NCBI RefSeq assembly: GCF_001613085.1
Contig: NZ_BDBR01000020.1
Location: 16,341-80,340, forward strand
Origin: Nocardia salmonicida NBRC 13393
GTDB taxonomy: Bacteria; Actinomycetota; Actinomycetes; Mycobacteriales; Mycobacteriaceae
Direction of reading: 5' to 3'
Length of the DNA stretch: 64,000 bases
Part shown: positions 1-9,730 of the stretch, piece after piece
How positions within the stretch are numbered: the stretch's first letter is position 1
Layout: every line of letters begins with the position of its first letter
Notes under the pieces: model-generated
What the model was told of the DNA's origin: nothing
The model's input: the letters and a program-made list of their open reading frames with translations, nothing else
Database searches by the model: none
Position numbers and translations under genes: made by a program

Positions 1-3000
1 CCACATGCGCTGCTGTGCCAGCGACAGCGGCACCCGGTCGGGGCGCTCGCGGGCGACCAGCGCCTTGCGCGCGCCGTCGCCGGCCTGGGACTCCACCCGG
101 GCGGCCAGCGCCGCCACCGTGGGAGCCTCGAACAGCATGCGGACCGGGACACGGGTATCGAGGGCGATACCGATGCGGGAGGCGACCTGGGTGGCGATCA
201 GCGAGTTGCCGCCCAGCTCGAAGAAGTCGTCCTCGACGCCGACGCGGCCCAGTTCGAGCACGTCGGCGAAGATCTGCGCGACGATCTGCTCGATCGGGGT
301 GGTCGGGGCACGGAACTCGCGCACCTCGAACACCGGCGCGGGCAGCGCGCGACGGTCGAGCTTGCCGTTGACCGTCAGCGGGATCGCGGCGAGCACCATG
401 ATCGACGAGGGCACCATGTACGCGGGCAGGCGCTGCGCGACGTGGTCGGTCAGTTCGGCGATCTCGATCGATGTACCGGGAACCGCGACGACATAGGACA
501 CCAGCGAGGTGCTGCCGCCCTTGTTCTTGTGGCCGATGCTGACCGCGAAATCGACGGTCTCGTGCGAGGCGAGCGCGGAGTCGATCTCGCCCAGCTCGAT
601 ACGGAAACCGCGGACCTTCACCTGGAAGTCGGAGCGGCCGACGTATTCCACATTGCGATCAGCGGTCCAGCGCACCACGTCACCGGTGCGGTACATCCGC
701 GCGCCGGGGGCGTAGGGATTGGCGACGAATCGGTCGGCGGTCAGTGAGGCGCGCGCGTGGTAGCCACGGGCCATACCGACGCCGCCGATGTAGAGCTCAC
801 CCGCGACGCCCACCGGCACGGGGCGAAGGCGGTCGTCGAGGATCAGGGTGTGCACGCCGCGGATGGGTCCGCCGATGACGACCCGCTCCCCCGGGATCAG
901 CCCTTCGCTGAGGTTGGACGCGATGGTGGTCTCGGTGGGGCCGTAGACATTGCCCAGCATGCGGCGTGAACCGTCGGGCAGGCGCACCGCCCACTTGGCG
1001 ACCAGCTCCGGCGGCACCGCTTCGCCACCGGCGGCGAGCACCCGCAGGTGATCGAGGCCGCGCGCGTCGAAGGTGGCCAGCGCGGCGGGGGTCACGAAGG
1101 CGTGGGTGACCTGTTCGGTGATGAGGATGTCGCGCAGTTCCTCACCGCCGTAGACGCCCGGCGGGACGACGACGAGGGTGCCGCCGCGACCGATCGCGAG
1201 CAGCAGTTCCAGCACCGACGCGTCGAACGAGGGCGAGGCGAAATGCAGTGCGCGCGTGTTCGAGTCGAGCGAGTAGAGGTCGATCTGCTCGGCGCAGAAG
1301 TTGGCGACGCTGGCATGGGTCACCACGACGCCCTTGGGCACACCGGTGGAGCCGGAGGTGTAGATCAGGTACGCGGGCTGCGCGGGATCGGTCGGGCGGA
1401 CCAGTTCGCGCGGGGCCAGCGGGGCATCGGAGATGTAGTCGAGGTCGAGGTCGTCGACCACCAGCCAGCTCACCGAATCGGGCAGCTCGCCTGCTTCCCC
1501 GGTGACCGTGATACCCACGGACACACCGGCATCGGCGATCATGTGGGCGATGCGATCAGCCGGGTAGTTCGGGTCGACGGGCACGAACGCGGCGCCGGTC
1601 TTGGCGACCGACCACACCGCCAGCACCGACTCCAGCGAACGCGGCACGGCCACGGCCACGAAGTCCTCGGCGCCCAGACCCTGCTGGATCAGCAAGCGCG
1701 CCAACTGGTTCGAGCGCCGATCGAGTTCGCCGTAGGAGACAGCTGTCCCCTCGAACACCACGGCGGTCGATTCGGTGTCGCGGGCGGCCTGGGCGATGAG
1801 CTGCGGCAGGGTGCGCGCCACCGCGGCGGTGGCGCCGAAGCGGGTGACCAGGTCGGTGCGTTCGGCGGCGTCGAGCACATCGATCGCGCCGACGGTGACG
1901 GCCGGGTCGGCCAGGATCGCGTCGAGCACGCGGCGCCAGCGCAGCAGCAGCTCTTCGACGGTCGACTGGTCGAACAGGTCGATGGCGTAGGTGAGCACGC
2001 CGGTCATACCCGACAGCGAGCCGGTGCCGGTGTGTTCCTCGGTCAGCGTCCACTGTAGGTCGAACTTGGCCATGTCGACCTCGACCTCGTCGGCCGTGAC
2101 CGTGAGACCGGGCAGCTCGAGCGTGCCGTGCGACATCTCCTGGAACGACAGCACCACCTGGAACAGCGGGTGCCGGGCCTGCGAGCGCGACGGGTTGAGT
2201 ACGTCGACGAGCCGCTCGAACGGCACGTCCGCGTTGGCGAACGCGCTCAGGTCGGTTTCGCGGGTGCGGGCGAGGAATTCGGTGAACGGCTGGGTGGGGT
2301 CGACGTCGGAACGCAACACCAGGGTGTTGACGAACATGCCGATCAGGTCGTCCAGCGCCTGCTCACCACGGCCGGCGATCGGGGTGCCGACAGCGATGTC
2401 GGTGGTGCCCGACAGACGCGCGAGCAGCACCGCCAGGGAGGCGTGCACCACCATGAACAGGGTGACGCCGTTGGCGCGGGCCACGGCGGCGAGCTGTTCG
2501 TGGGTGTCGGCGTCGATCTCGAATCCGACGCGTGCGCCACGGAAGCTCTGCTGCTGCGGGCGCGGGCGGTCGCTGGGCAGGTCGAGCTGGTCGGGCAGGC
2601 CCTCGAGCGCGCGCTGCCAGTAGTCGAGCTGACGCGCGGCCATCGAGGTCGGGTCGGACTCGGCGCCGAGCAGATCGTGCTGCCACTGGGTGTAGTCGCG
2701 GTACTGGACCGGCAGCGGCAACCAGGCCGGGGCCTCGCCCGCGGCACGGGCCAGGTAGGCGGTGGCGACGTCGCGGGCCAGCGGGCCGAAGGAGAAACCG
2801 TCGGCCGCGATGTGGTGGACGACGAAGGCCACCGCGTATTCCGGTGTGCCCGCGCCGTGACCGGCGGGCTCGGAGGCGGTAGCGGAGCGTGACCACGCAG
2901 AGCCCTCGGGAGCGGCGCCGTTGGACTCAGCCGTTCCGCCGACCACCTTGAAGATCTGCACGCGGATGGGCAGTTCCAGGGTGACGTCGAATCCGGTGGA

Positions 3001-6000
3001 GGCGAAGTCGATCAGTTCCTCGCGCAGGCGCGACTGGTCGATCGGGGTCACCGCGATGCCGAGATCGAATTCGTCGGCGCCGAGCACCTGCTGGAAGCCG
3101 CCGTCGGCGTCGGGGAAGATCGTGCGCAGCGATTCCTGGCGCACCACAACATCATTGAGCGCGGCGATCAGGGCGTCGACATCGACGCGGCCCTTCATCT
3201 GCACCACGAAGGGCAGGTTGTAGGTGGGCGCGGTGGGGTCGAACTGGTTGATGAACCACATCCGCTGCTGGGCCAGCGACAGCGGGACCTGCTCGGGATG
3301 GGGCTGCGCGACCAGCGGCGGACGCGCGGCGGAAACATCGGCGGGCGTGGCGGATTCGGCCCGCGAGGCGAGACCGGCCACGGTCGGGGTCTCGAACAAC
3401 GCGCGCACACCGAGCTGGATGCCGAACGCGGCGCCGACGCGGGCGACGACCTGGGTCGCGACCAGCGAGTTGCCACCGAGTTCGAAGAAGTTGTCGTCGG
3501 CGCCGACCCGAACCTGGCTCAGCACGTCGGCGAAGATGCCGGCCACGATCTGTTCGGCCGGGGTGCGCGGTGCGCGGAAATCGCCTGCGGCGGCGGTGAA
3601 GACGGGCTCTGGCAGGGCCTTGCGGTCGAGCTTGCCCGAGGTGTTGAGCGGGAACGCGTCGAGCACCATGATCGACGCGGGCACCATGTAGGCGGGCAGC
3701 TTCTCGGACACGAAGCGGGTCAGCGTCGCCGGGTCGGCGGACTGACCCGGCGCGGGCACGATGTAGGCCACGAGCTGCTGGCCGGTCGCGGTGTCGACCA
3801 CGAGGACCGCGGCCTGGCTGACGCTCGGGTGCGCGAGCAGGTCGGTTTCGATCTCACCGAGCTCGATGCGCTGACCACGGAACTTCACCTGGAAGTCGGT
3901 GCGGCCGATGTATTCCAGCACGCCGTCGGCGTTCCAGCGCACCAGGTCACCGGTGCGGTACATGCGCTCGCCGGGGGCCCCGACGGGGTTGGCGACGAAG
4001 CGATCCGAGGTCAGATCGGGGCGGCCGCGGTAGCAGCGGGCAAGCTGTCGACCGGCCAGATACAGCTCACCCGGCGCGCCGATCGCGGCCGGTCGCAGCC
4101 GCGAATCCAGTACGTAGACTTCGACATTCCACTCCGGGATACCGATCGGCACCTGGGTGGTGTCGGCTTCGGTGGCCTCCCAGTAGGTGACCGAGACCGC
4201 TGCCTCGGTGGGGCCGTAGAGGTTGTGCAGGCCGGCATCGGAGATCGCGCGCAGACCTGCGGCGGTCTCGGGAGGCAGCGCTTCACCGATGACGAAAACC
4301 GCACGCAGCGTGGCACATTGGGCCTGCGTCGCGTGGGAGACGAAGACCGTGAGCATGGACGGGACGAAGTCCGTCACGGTGACGCCGTGGCGTTCGATCA
4401 TGTCCGCGACGTAGAGCGGGTCGCGGTGGCCGTCGGGGCTCGCGATGACCAGCTTCGCGCCGACCATCAGCGGCAGGAAGTAGCCCCACAGCGACACGTC
4501 GAAGGTGGTCGCGGTCTTCTGCAGGTAGACGTCGTCGGCGGTCAACCGGTATTCGTCGAGCATCCACAGCTCTTGGTTGACGATCGCGTGGTGGGTGACC
4601 GCGACGCCCTTAGGGCGACCGGTGGAACCCGAGGTGTAGATGACGTAGGCCGTGTTGTCCGGGCGCAGCGGGGACAGGCGGTCGGCATCGGTGACAGGTG
4701 TGGCGTCGAAACCGGTTGTGTCGAGTCGATCGATCTCGACGCGGGCGACGGTGTCGGGCAGGTCGAGGTCGTCGCCGGTGGTCGTCAGGACGCAGACCGG
4801 TGCCGCGGACTCGAGGATGTAGGCGGTGCGGTCGGCCGGATGATCCGGGTCGATCGGCACGTACGCGCCACCGGCCCGCAGCACGGCGTGCATGCCGATG
4901 ACCAGGTCGAGCGAGCGGCGCATGCCGAGCGCGACGAGGGATTCCGGGCCGACGCCGTCGGCGATCAGGAAACGGGCCAGCCGGTTCACCAACGCGGCGA
5001 ACTCGGCGTAGGTGAGGGTTTCGCCTTCGAAATCGAGGGCGATGTTGTCCGGGGTGAGCGGGATCTGCGCGTCGAGCAGCGCGGGCAGGGTGGTGGCGGG
5101 GACCTCGTGGGCCGCGTCGTTCCACTCCGTGAGCGAGCGTTCCAGCTCGGCCGTGCCGGTGACCGGCAGCTTCCACACCGGCAGCTCGGCGTCGGCGGCC
5201 AGGAACCGGTCGAAGAACTCGAGGAACCGGCCGTGATGGGTTTGCGCGTCGGCGGCCGAGTACAGGTTCGGGTTGGTCTCGAAGTCGATGTGGGAGCGGG
5301 TGCCACCGTGCGACTGATAGAAGTTGACGCCGAGGTCTTCGATGCTGCCTGTGGACAGCACGTTGAGCGTGCCCTCCATGCCACCGAAGCTCAGGTGGTT
5401 GTCGAACAGCATGATGTTGACCCACGGGCCGAAGAACTCCGTGGAGACTATGCCGTCGCCCGCCGAATCACGGCGGATGTCCTCGTGACGATAGCGCTGG
5501 TGGCGCAGGGCGCCGGAGACCTCGGTGGTCACCGAACGCAGCAGCTGCGCGACGGTGGTGTCGTGGCCCACACGCAGGCGCAGCGGGACGATGTTGGAAG
5601 TGACGCCGCCGGAGCGACGCATCACCGCGGTGGTGCGAGCGGTGACCGGCAGACTGAGGATCACGTCCTCGGTGCCGGTGATCTGGGCCAGATACGCCGC
5701 GAAACCCGCGATCAGCAGCGGTGCGGCGGTGCTGTCGTGGCGGGCGATCGCCGCGGTGAGCAGCTCGTCCTGCGCCGTGCTCAGCGCCGCGCTGGTGACG
5801 TCGTTGACCGGGGAGGGCGGGGCCGAGCGGCCGGTGAGGCTGCTGCCCTCTTCCAGACCCGCTACGCGCTGGGCCCAGTGTTGTTTGTCGGACTGGAAAC
5901 GGGTGCTGTCGCGGTAGACGAGCTCGGACTCGTAGAGCGCGCGCAGGTCGGTGGCTTTGTTCGGCGGGGCCGGGGTGCCGGTGACCTCGGCGGTATAGAG

Positions 6001-6510
6001 CTCCGCCGTGCGGTTGACGAAGTTGTTGGCGCCGAAACCGTCGAGCACGATGTGGTGGACGCGGGCATACCAGTACCAGCGATCATCGCTGAGCTGCAGC
6101 GCGGCGGCCTGGACGAGGCGGTCTTCGACGATGTCGAGCGGGCGGCTGTACTCGGCGCGCATCCACGCGGCGGCGGCCGCTTCGGGGTCGGACTCGCCAC
6201 GCAGATCGACATAGATCAGCGTCGCGTCCTGGGTGGGGTCGATGGTCTGCATCGGCTCACCGTCGACCTCGACGATGCGCAACCAGCCCGATTCGAGGTC
6301 GGTGGCCGCGTCGGCGCTCGCACGCTCGAGCACGGCGACATCGAGGCGTCCGCGCAGGTCGACGTACTGGGCGATATTGATCGGCACCTGTGGGTCGACG
6401 TGCTGCGCGTACCAGATACCCAGCTGTGCGGGCGAGAGCGGGAAGTACTCCGAGGAGCCTCCACGTCCGTCACCAGTTTCGCCGTTTCCGCCGAAATCCA
6501 GCCGGTCCAA
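1..6510 (-). CDS. Non-ribosomal peptide synthetase, 5' part (3' end outside window)
   Basis: The frame stays open from a TTG at 6510 to the left edge (2170 residues). Visible order: starter-like condensation domain (YFPLSPAQLGIWYAQ opening, HHIVLDG near residue 150), adenylation A1 (TSGSTGRPKG near 625), carrier (DNFFELGGNSL near 1005), condensation C2 (HHIAADG near 1235), A2 (TSGSTGVPKG near 1720), carrier (DDFFELGGNSL near 2095), then the first residues of a third C domain. No epimerase is seen. The TTG is chosen because GAGG (6517-6520) lies six bases upstream and no ATG or GTG occurs in frame after the upstream TAG. Pocket residues read by eye are D-V-W-D-F-I-L-V-S for A1 and D-A-L-F-A-G-V-I-A for A2; I cannot assign substrates. 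C2 carries an in-frame insertion just before HHIAADG that contains a short repeat. It probably makes a secreted or surface peptide; the product is unknown. Confidence 0.93.
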   Translation of the reverse strand, partial: MDRLDFGGNGETGDGRGGSSEYFPLSPAQLGIWYAQHVDPQVPINIAQYVDLRGRLDVAVLERASADAATDLESGWLRIVEVDGEPMQTIDPTQDATLIYVDLRGESDPEAAAAAWMRAEYSRPLDIVEDRLVQAAALQLSDDRWYWYARVHHIVLDGFGANNFVNRTAELYTAEVTGTPAPPNKATDLRALYESELVYRDSTRFQSDKQHWAQRVAGLEEGSSLTGRSAPPSPVNDVTSAALSTAQDELLTAAIARHDSTAAPLLIAGFAAYLAQITGTEDVILSLPVTARTTAVMRRSGGVTSNIVPLRLRVGHDTTVAQLLRSVTTEVSGALRHQRYRHEDIRRDSAGDGIVSTEFFGPWVNIMLFDNHLSFGGMEGTLNVLSTGSIEDLGVNFYQSHGGTRSHIDFETNPNLYSAADAQTHHGRFLEFFDRFLAADAELPVWKLPVTGTAELERSLTEWNDAAHEVPATTLPALLDAQIPLTPDNIALDFEGETLTYAEFAALVNRLARFLIADGVGPESLVALGMRRSLDLVIGMHAVLRAGGAYVPIDPDHPADRTAYILESAAPVCVLTTTGDDLDLPDTVARVEIDRLDTTGFDATPVTDADRLSPLRPDNTAYVIYTSGSTGRPKGVAVTHHAIVNQELWMLDEYRLTADDVYLQKTATTFDVSLWGYFLPLMVGAKLVIASPDGHRDPLYVADMIERHGVTVTDFVPSMLTVFVSHATQAQCATLRAVFVIGEALPPETAAGLRAISDAGLHNLYGPTEAAVSVTYWEATEADTTQVPIGIPEWNVEVYVLDSRLRPAAIGAPGELYLAGRQLARCYRGRPDLTSDRFVANPVGAPGERMYRTGDLVRWNADGVLEYIGRTDFQVKFRGQRIELGEIETDLLAHPSVSQAAVLVVDTATGQQLVAYIVPAPGQSADPATLTRFVSEKLPAYMVPASIMVLDAFPLNTSGKLDRKALPEPVFTAAAGDFRAPRTPAEQIVAGIFADVLSQVRVGADDNFFELGGNSLVATQVVARVGAAFGIQLGVRALFETPTVAGLASRAESATPADVSAARPPLVAQPHPEQVPLSLAQQRMWFINQFDPTAPTYNLPFVVQMKGRVDVDALIAALNDVVVRQESLRTIFPDADGGFQQVLGADEFDLGIAVTPIDQSRLREELIDFASTGFDVTLELPIRVQIFKVVGGTAESNGAAPEGSAWSRSATASEPAGHGAGTPEYAVAFVVHHIAADGFSFGPLARDVATAYLARAAGEAPAWLPLPVQYRDYTQWQHDLLGAESDPTSMAARQLDYWQRALEGLPDQLDLPSDRPRPQQQSFRGARVGFEIDADTHEQLAAVARANGVTLFMVVHASLAVLLARLSGTTDIAVGTPIAGRGEQALDDLIGMFVNTLVLRSDVDPTQPFTEFLARTRETDLSAFANADVPFERLVDVLNPSRSQARHPLFQVVLSFQEMSHGTLELPGLTVTADEVEVDMAKFDLQWTLTEEHTGTGSLSGMTGVLTYAIDLFDQSTVEELLLRWRRVLDAILADPAVTVGAIDVLDAAERTDLVTRFGATAAVARTLPQLIAQAARDTESTAVVFEGTAVSYGELDRRSNQLARLLIQQGLGAEDFVAVAVPRSLESVLAVWSVAKTGAAFVPVDPNYPADRIAHMIADAGVSVGITVTGEAGELPDSVSWLVVDDLDLDYISDAPLAPRELVRPTDPAQPAYLIYTSGSTGVPKGVVVTHASVANFCAEQIDLYSLDSNTRALHFASPSFDASVLELLLAIGRGGTLVVVPPGVYGGEELRDILITEQVTHAFVTPAALATFDARGLDHLRVLAAGGEAVPPELVAKWAVRLPDGSRRMLGNVYGPTETTIASNLSEGLIPGERVVIGGPIRGVHTLILDDRLRPVPVGVAGELYIGGVGMARGYHARASLTADRFVANPYAPGARMYRTGDVVRWTADRNVEYVGRSDFQVKVRGFRIELGEIDSALASHETVDFAVSIGHKNKGGSTSLVSYVVAVPGTSIEIAELTDHVAQRLPAYMVPSSIMVLAAIPLTVNGKLDRRALPAPVFEVREFRAPTTPIEQIVAQIFADVLELGRVGVEDDFFELGGNSLIATQVASRIGIALDTRVPVRMLFEAPTVAALAARVESQAGDGARKALVARERPDRVPLSLAQQRMW
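2863..2921. repeat. Short dispersed repeat, copy 1 (inside NRPS condensation domain)
   Basis: About 59 bp that align with 20228-20285, roughly 50 of 60 positions identical by eye. The core AGCGGAGCGTGACCACGCAG (2881-2900) is identical in both and contains the palindrome GCGTG-AC-CACGC. Here the element is read on the minus strand as part of a ~30-residue insertion (...APEGSAWSRSATASEP...) in the loop before the HHIAADG strand of C2. Most other C domains in the window lack this insertion. Confidence 0.75.
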
Positions 6511-6929
6511 CCCAAACCTCGCTTCCGGAACACCCAATCAGGCGCTCCCCGACGACACCGGAACGCGAGCGCCCACCTAACTACCAGCGTGGCGCCCGCG
6601 TCTCGGGTTCAGTTCTCGAATCAATCAGGCAAAATGTCCATTGGCACTATCTGTCGCCCGGGTCGGTCTCGTTACACAGCCGAGACCATGCACCTGACCG
6701 TCCGGCCGCCAGCGCCGGTCTACTCGTCGCAAACCATCGCACCAATCTACCGGTGTGGCCGCCCCGCAACCAACCACCTCCATAGCTCGCAAACATCGCC
6801 CCTGGTGGAGCCACTGCCCCACGTTTGCTGACGCTTGTCCGCGTTCTCACATCCCTGCCCGATCAGCGGTGCACCGCAGGAACTGAGTGATGGCTCACAC
6901 CGATCGGTCTGCTGTCGCGGCAGCGGGTG
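6511..6929. other. Intergenic region upstream of the left NRPS
   Basis: This 419-bp gap separates cobM from the NRPS start, both on the minus strand, so it should hold the NRPS promoter. Base composition is less GC-rich than the flanking genes between about 6590 and 6800. Short open frames cross it on both strands, but none shows codon bias or recognisable motifs. I see no convincing -10/-35 pair and no terminator hairpin. The only clear signal is the GAGG at 6517-6520 in front of the TTG start. Confidence 0.5.
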
Positions 6930-7673
6930 TTACCGGGTCCTGGCGGGGTCGTAGAGGTGCGACTGGGCGCAGTCGATGGCTGTGGACAGCGCGCGCCCGA
7001 CCAGGATCACCGCGGCTTGACGGAGGTCGGCGGCCTCCACCTGGTCGGCGATGTCGGCCAGCGTGCCGCGCAGAACGAGTTGTTCGGGTTGGCTGGCGCG
7101 ATAGACGACGGCGACCGGGCAGTCCGCACCGTATTCGGCGACCAGCTCCTCGGCCAGCCCCCTGATCCGGGTGATGGCGAGATGGAGGACGAGGGTCGCG
7201 CCGGTGGCGGCGAAGTTCCCCAGGGCCTCGCCCGCCGGCATCGCGGTGGAGCGGGCCTGGGTCCTGGTGAGCACGACCGACTGGACGACCTCGGGGACGG
7301 TCAGTTCGGTCCCTAGCGCCGCCGCGGCGGCCGCGTAGGCGGGGACGCCCGGGGTGATGTCCCACGGCACGTTGCGGGCATCGAGTCTGCGGGTCTGCTC
7401 GGTGAGGGCCGAGTAGAGGGAGGGATCGCCCGAGCACAGCCGCGCCACGTCACGGCCCGCCTCGGTAGCGCACACGAGATGGTCGATGATCTGGTCCAGG
7501 TTCAGATGCTGGGTGTCGATCATTTCGGTGTCGGGCGCGCAGTGCGCGAGGACCTCGGGGTCGAGGTAGGTGCCCGCGTAGAGGCAGACCGGACTGTCGC
7601 GTAGGAGCTCGACCGCTCGCACCGTGAGCAGGTCGGCGGCGCCGGGGCCTGCCCCGATGAAGTGCACAGTCAT
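6930..7673 (-). CDS. cobM: Precorrin-4 C11-methyltransferase
   Basis: This is a 247-residue SAM-dependent tetrapyrrole methylase that methylates C-11 of precorrin-4 in aerobic cobalamin synthesis. It opens with MTVHFIGAGPGAADLLT, the glycine-rich motif of the CobM/CbiF class. CSGDPSLYSAL (near 80-90) and the ITPGVPAYAAAAAALGTELT block (near 105-125) match the conserved SAM and substrate cleft of this family. The ATG at 7671-7673 is used; an upstream in-frame start would add residues before the conserved fold. No other cob genes are adjacent, so the pathway is presumably completed elsewhere. The divergent neighbour is a DUF3105 lipoprotein gene 92 bp away. Confidence 0.92.
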   Translation of the reverse strand: MTVHFIGAGPGAADLLTVRAVELLRDSPVCLYAGTYLDPEVLAHCAPDTEMIDTQHLNLDQIIDHLVCATEAGRDVARLCSGDPSLYSALTEQTRRLDARNVPWDITPGVPAYAAAAAALGTELTVPEVVQSVVLTRTQARSTAMPAGEALGNFAATGATLVLHLAITRIRGLAEELVAEYGADCPVAVVYRASQPEQLVLRGTLADIADQVEAADLRQAAVILVGRALSTAIDCAQSHLYDPARTR

Positions 7674-7765
7674 AGTCGGGAGTCTAGAAGTGCCCCCGAG
7701 ACCGGGAGACAAGTAGGTTCTGTGTCGGATGGCAAGCGGCGGCGACGAGGAAACGGGGGTCCGCG

Positions 7766-8455
7766 ATGCGGGTTTCGAGTAGGTCCGGTGGGTTGCGCGG
7801 CGCGGGCGCTTGCGCGGTGGTGGTCGTGGCCGCCACGCTGGCGACGGGGTGCTCGGCCGAGAAGGTCGTCGGTAAGGCCACCGCTACCGCGGACAGCTTC
7901 GCCCCGTCCTCGGACAACCGTGACCCATCGCTCCGGATTCCCGGCGTCGTCGTCACCGAGATCGCGCCGGGGCAGCAGCATGTGCGCCCGAACCAGCGAG
8001 TGGCCTACCCGTCGATTCCCCCGGTGGGCGGACCGCATGACGCGCAATGGGCGGCCTGCACCGGTGTCGTCTATGCGAAGGCCCTGCGCACCGAGAACGC
8101 GGTGCACTCGATGGAGCACGGCGCGGTATGGATCGCCTACGACCCCGCGAAGGTGAGCCCGCAGGACCAGGCGGCGTTGAGCGCGAAGGTCACCGACAGG
8201 CAGTACACCCTGATGTCGCCCATCCCCGATATGGACCACCCGATCTCGTTGCAGTCGTGGGGCCATCAGCTCACCCTCGACGACGCCACCGACGAACGCA
8301 TCGACCAGTTCATCGTGGCCCTCCGCGAAAACCCTTACACCACCCCGGAAGTCGGCGCGACCTGCTCGTCTCCCCTCTTCGACCGCACCGATCCCCCACC
8401 GTACGACCCGACCCCACCGGGCCCCGACGCCGTTCCGATGTCGGGTATTCGGTGA
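7766..8455 (+). CDS. DUF3105 family lipoprotein
   Basis: A 229-residue secreted protein. The N-terminus is arginine-rich, then hydrophobic (about residues 14-28), ending in the lipobox LATGC, so Cys29 or so should be lipidated and the protein anchored outside the membrane. The body matches DUF3105: YPSIPPVGGPHDAQW, then a single Cys, then VHSMEHGAVWIAYDP with the conserved His-x3-His pattern, and a second Cys in ATCSSPLF near the end. The family's function is not established; the histidines and cysteines suggest metal or disulfide chemistry, but that is inference. The C-terminal tail is proline-rich. It stands alone on the plus strand. Confidence 0.85.
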   Translation: MRVSSRSGGLRGAGACAVVVVAATLATGCSAEKVVGKATATADSFAPSSDNRDPSLRIPGVVVTEIAPGQQHVRPNQRVAYPSIPPVGGPHDAQWAACTGVVYAKALRTENAVHSMEHGAVWIAYDPAKVSPQDQAALSAKVTDRQYTLMSPIPDMDHPISLQSWGHQLTLDDATDERIDQFIVALRENPYTTPEVGATCSSPLFDRTDPPPYDPTPPGPDAVPMSGIR

Positions 8456-8627
8456 TCGGACCAGAGCGGCGGACGACCATGGGGGTGGTGTTCCTTGCGG
8501 TGCTCACACGCGCCGCGCACGGATGGAACATGACTGCCCTCGGCGAAAATTCGAAAGGCGCGACCGTGCGAAAAATGGTCGATCCGGGCAAACAGTTCGT
8601 GCTGTCGAGTCGCTGGTCAGCGACGGC

Positions 8628-9053
8628 CTAACCGGTCATATCGAACTGCGCGATGATCTTGGTCGGCCGAACCCGGACCACGAGTTCACCTGCCACCCCA
8701 TTGCGCTTGCCGAACTCCTCCGCCTTGTCCGGCCCCATGTACCGGGCGGCGATGGTGGTGGCCGTGCGCACCAGCTCGTCGAGGTCTTCGGACAGCGTGA
8801 CCGTCCCCTGCACCTCGACCAGCCCATACGGCGGTTCCTCGAGATCGACGCACACCGCGACGCGGGGATCACGCGCGAAAGCCCGCCCCTTGGCCGAGTT
8901 CTTGCCCGTATTGAAAACCAGCTCGTCACCTTCGACGATGAACCACACCGGCGTCACCAACGGACGCCCATCCGCCGCCGCGAACGCCACCTTGCCCGTT
9001 CGCGTTCCGTAGGAAAGAAATTCGAGCACCTTGGGATCAGACAGAGAGGCCAT
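8628..9053 (-). CDS. PPOX-class F420/FMN-binding oxidoreductase
   Basis: A 141-residue split-barrel flavin or deazaflavin protein. Features: MASLSDPKVLEFL start, GKVAFAAADGRPLVTPVWFIVEGDELVFNTG strand pair, and GRAFARDPRVAVCVDLEEPPYGLVEVQGTVTL, the pattern of the small F420-dependent PPOX-fold proteins common in mycobacteria and Nocardia. Such proteins reduce small molecules (biliverdin in one studied mycobacterial member) with F420H2, or bind FMN. The exact cofactor and substrate cannot be told from sequence. The ATG at 9051-9053 is chosen; the same frame is open upstream but encodes arginine/proline-rich nonsense. Confidence 0.85.
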   Translation of the reverse strand: MASLSDPKVLEFLSYGTRTGKVAFAAADGRPLVTPVWFIVEGDELVFNTGKNSAKGRAFARDPRVAVCVDLEEPPYGLVEVQGTVTLSEDLDELVRTATTIAARYMGPDKAEEFGKRNGVAGELVVRVRPTKIIAQFDMTG

Positions 9054-9112
9054 GCACTCAGGGTAGACGCAGCGCCGGAGGTGACGGCGAAGGTGAAAGT
9101 GCATGTCGACGG

Positions 9113-9730
9113 TCAGATCGCACCGCTTTGTCGAGCGGTCGCGACGGCGGAGGTTCGGGACTTGACGCCCAGTTTGGCGTAGATGTGGACGAGGTGGGAC
9201 TTCACGGTGGTTTCGCTGAGGAACAGTTGTTTGGCGATGTCGCGGTTGGACAGGCCCGCGGCGACCAGGCGCAGGACTTCGACTTCGCGGGGGCTGAGGG
9301 TGGTGTCGGCTCGGCGGACTCTGGTCATCAGGCGGGAGGCGACGGTTGGGGAGAGAACGCTTTCGCCCGCGGCGGCGGCGCGGACTGCGGCGAGGAGTTC
9401 GGTGGGTGGGGTGTCCTTGAGGAGGTAGCCGACGGCGCCTGCTTCGATGGCGCCGAGGATGTCGGCGTCGGTGTCGTAATTGGTGACGACGAGGACGTTC
9501 GGTGGGGTGGGAAGGGCGCGCAGGTCGGCGGTGGCGGAGGCGCCGGAGCGGCCGTCGCCGAAACGCAGGTCCATGAGGACGAGGTCGACGGGGGTCGCGG
9601 CGCAAAAAGCCACTGCCGCATCGGCATCCGCGACATCGCCGACGACGGTGATGTCGGCGGCGGCGTCGAGCAGCGCGCGAAGACCCGCGCGGACGATGGC
9701 GTGGTCGTCGGCGAGGAGAAGGCGGATCAT
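9113..9730 (-). CDS. NarL/LuxR-type response regulator
   Basis: A 205-residue two-component regulator. The receiver domain (1-120) has the acidic pair ADDH near residue 8, the phospho-acceptor Asp in LVLMDLRF near 53-54, and the conserved Lys in GYLLKDT near 105. The output domain is LuxR-type helix-turn-helix: LSPREVEVLRLVAAGLSNRDIAKQLFLSETTVKSHLVHIYAKLGV (about 143-190). Its ATG overlaps the TGA of the histidine kinase gene, so the two are translationally coupled. The pair is divergent from an ABC exporter (11039-12875), the likely target by analogy with other actinobacterial NarL-type systems. Confidence 0.95.
   Translation of the reverse strand: MIRLLLADDHAIVRAGLRALLDAAADITVVGDVADADAAVAFCAATPVDLVLMDLRFGDGRSGASATADLRALPTPPNVLVVTNYDTDADILGAIEAGAVGYLLKDTPPTELLAAVRAAAAGESVLSPTVASRLMTRVRRADTTLSPREVEVLRLVAAGLSNRDIAKQLFLSETTVKSHLVHIYAKLGVKSRTSAVATARQSGAI

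Noticed and set aside
3298..6831. 1177-codon plus-strand frame opposite the left NRPS
   Set aside because: Composition is Gly/Arg/Val/Asp/His-rich without any domain, and the minus-strand frame carries all NRPS motifs. It is a high-GC antisense shadow.
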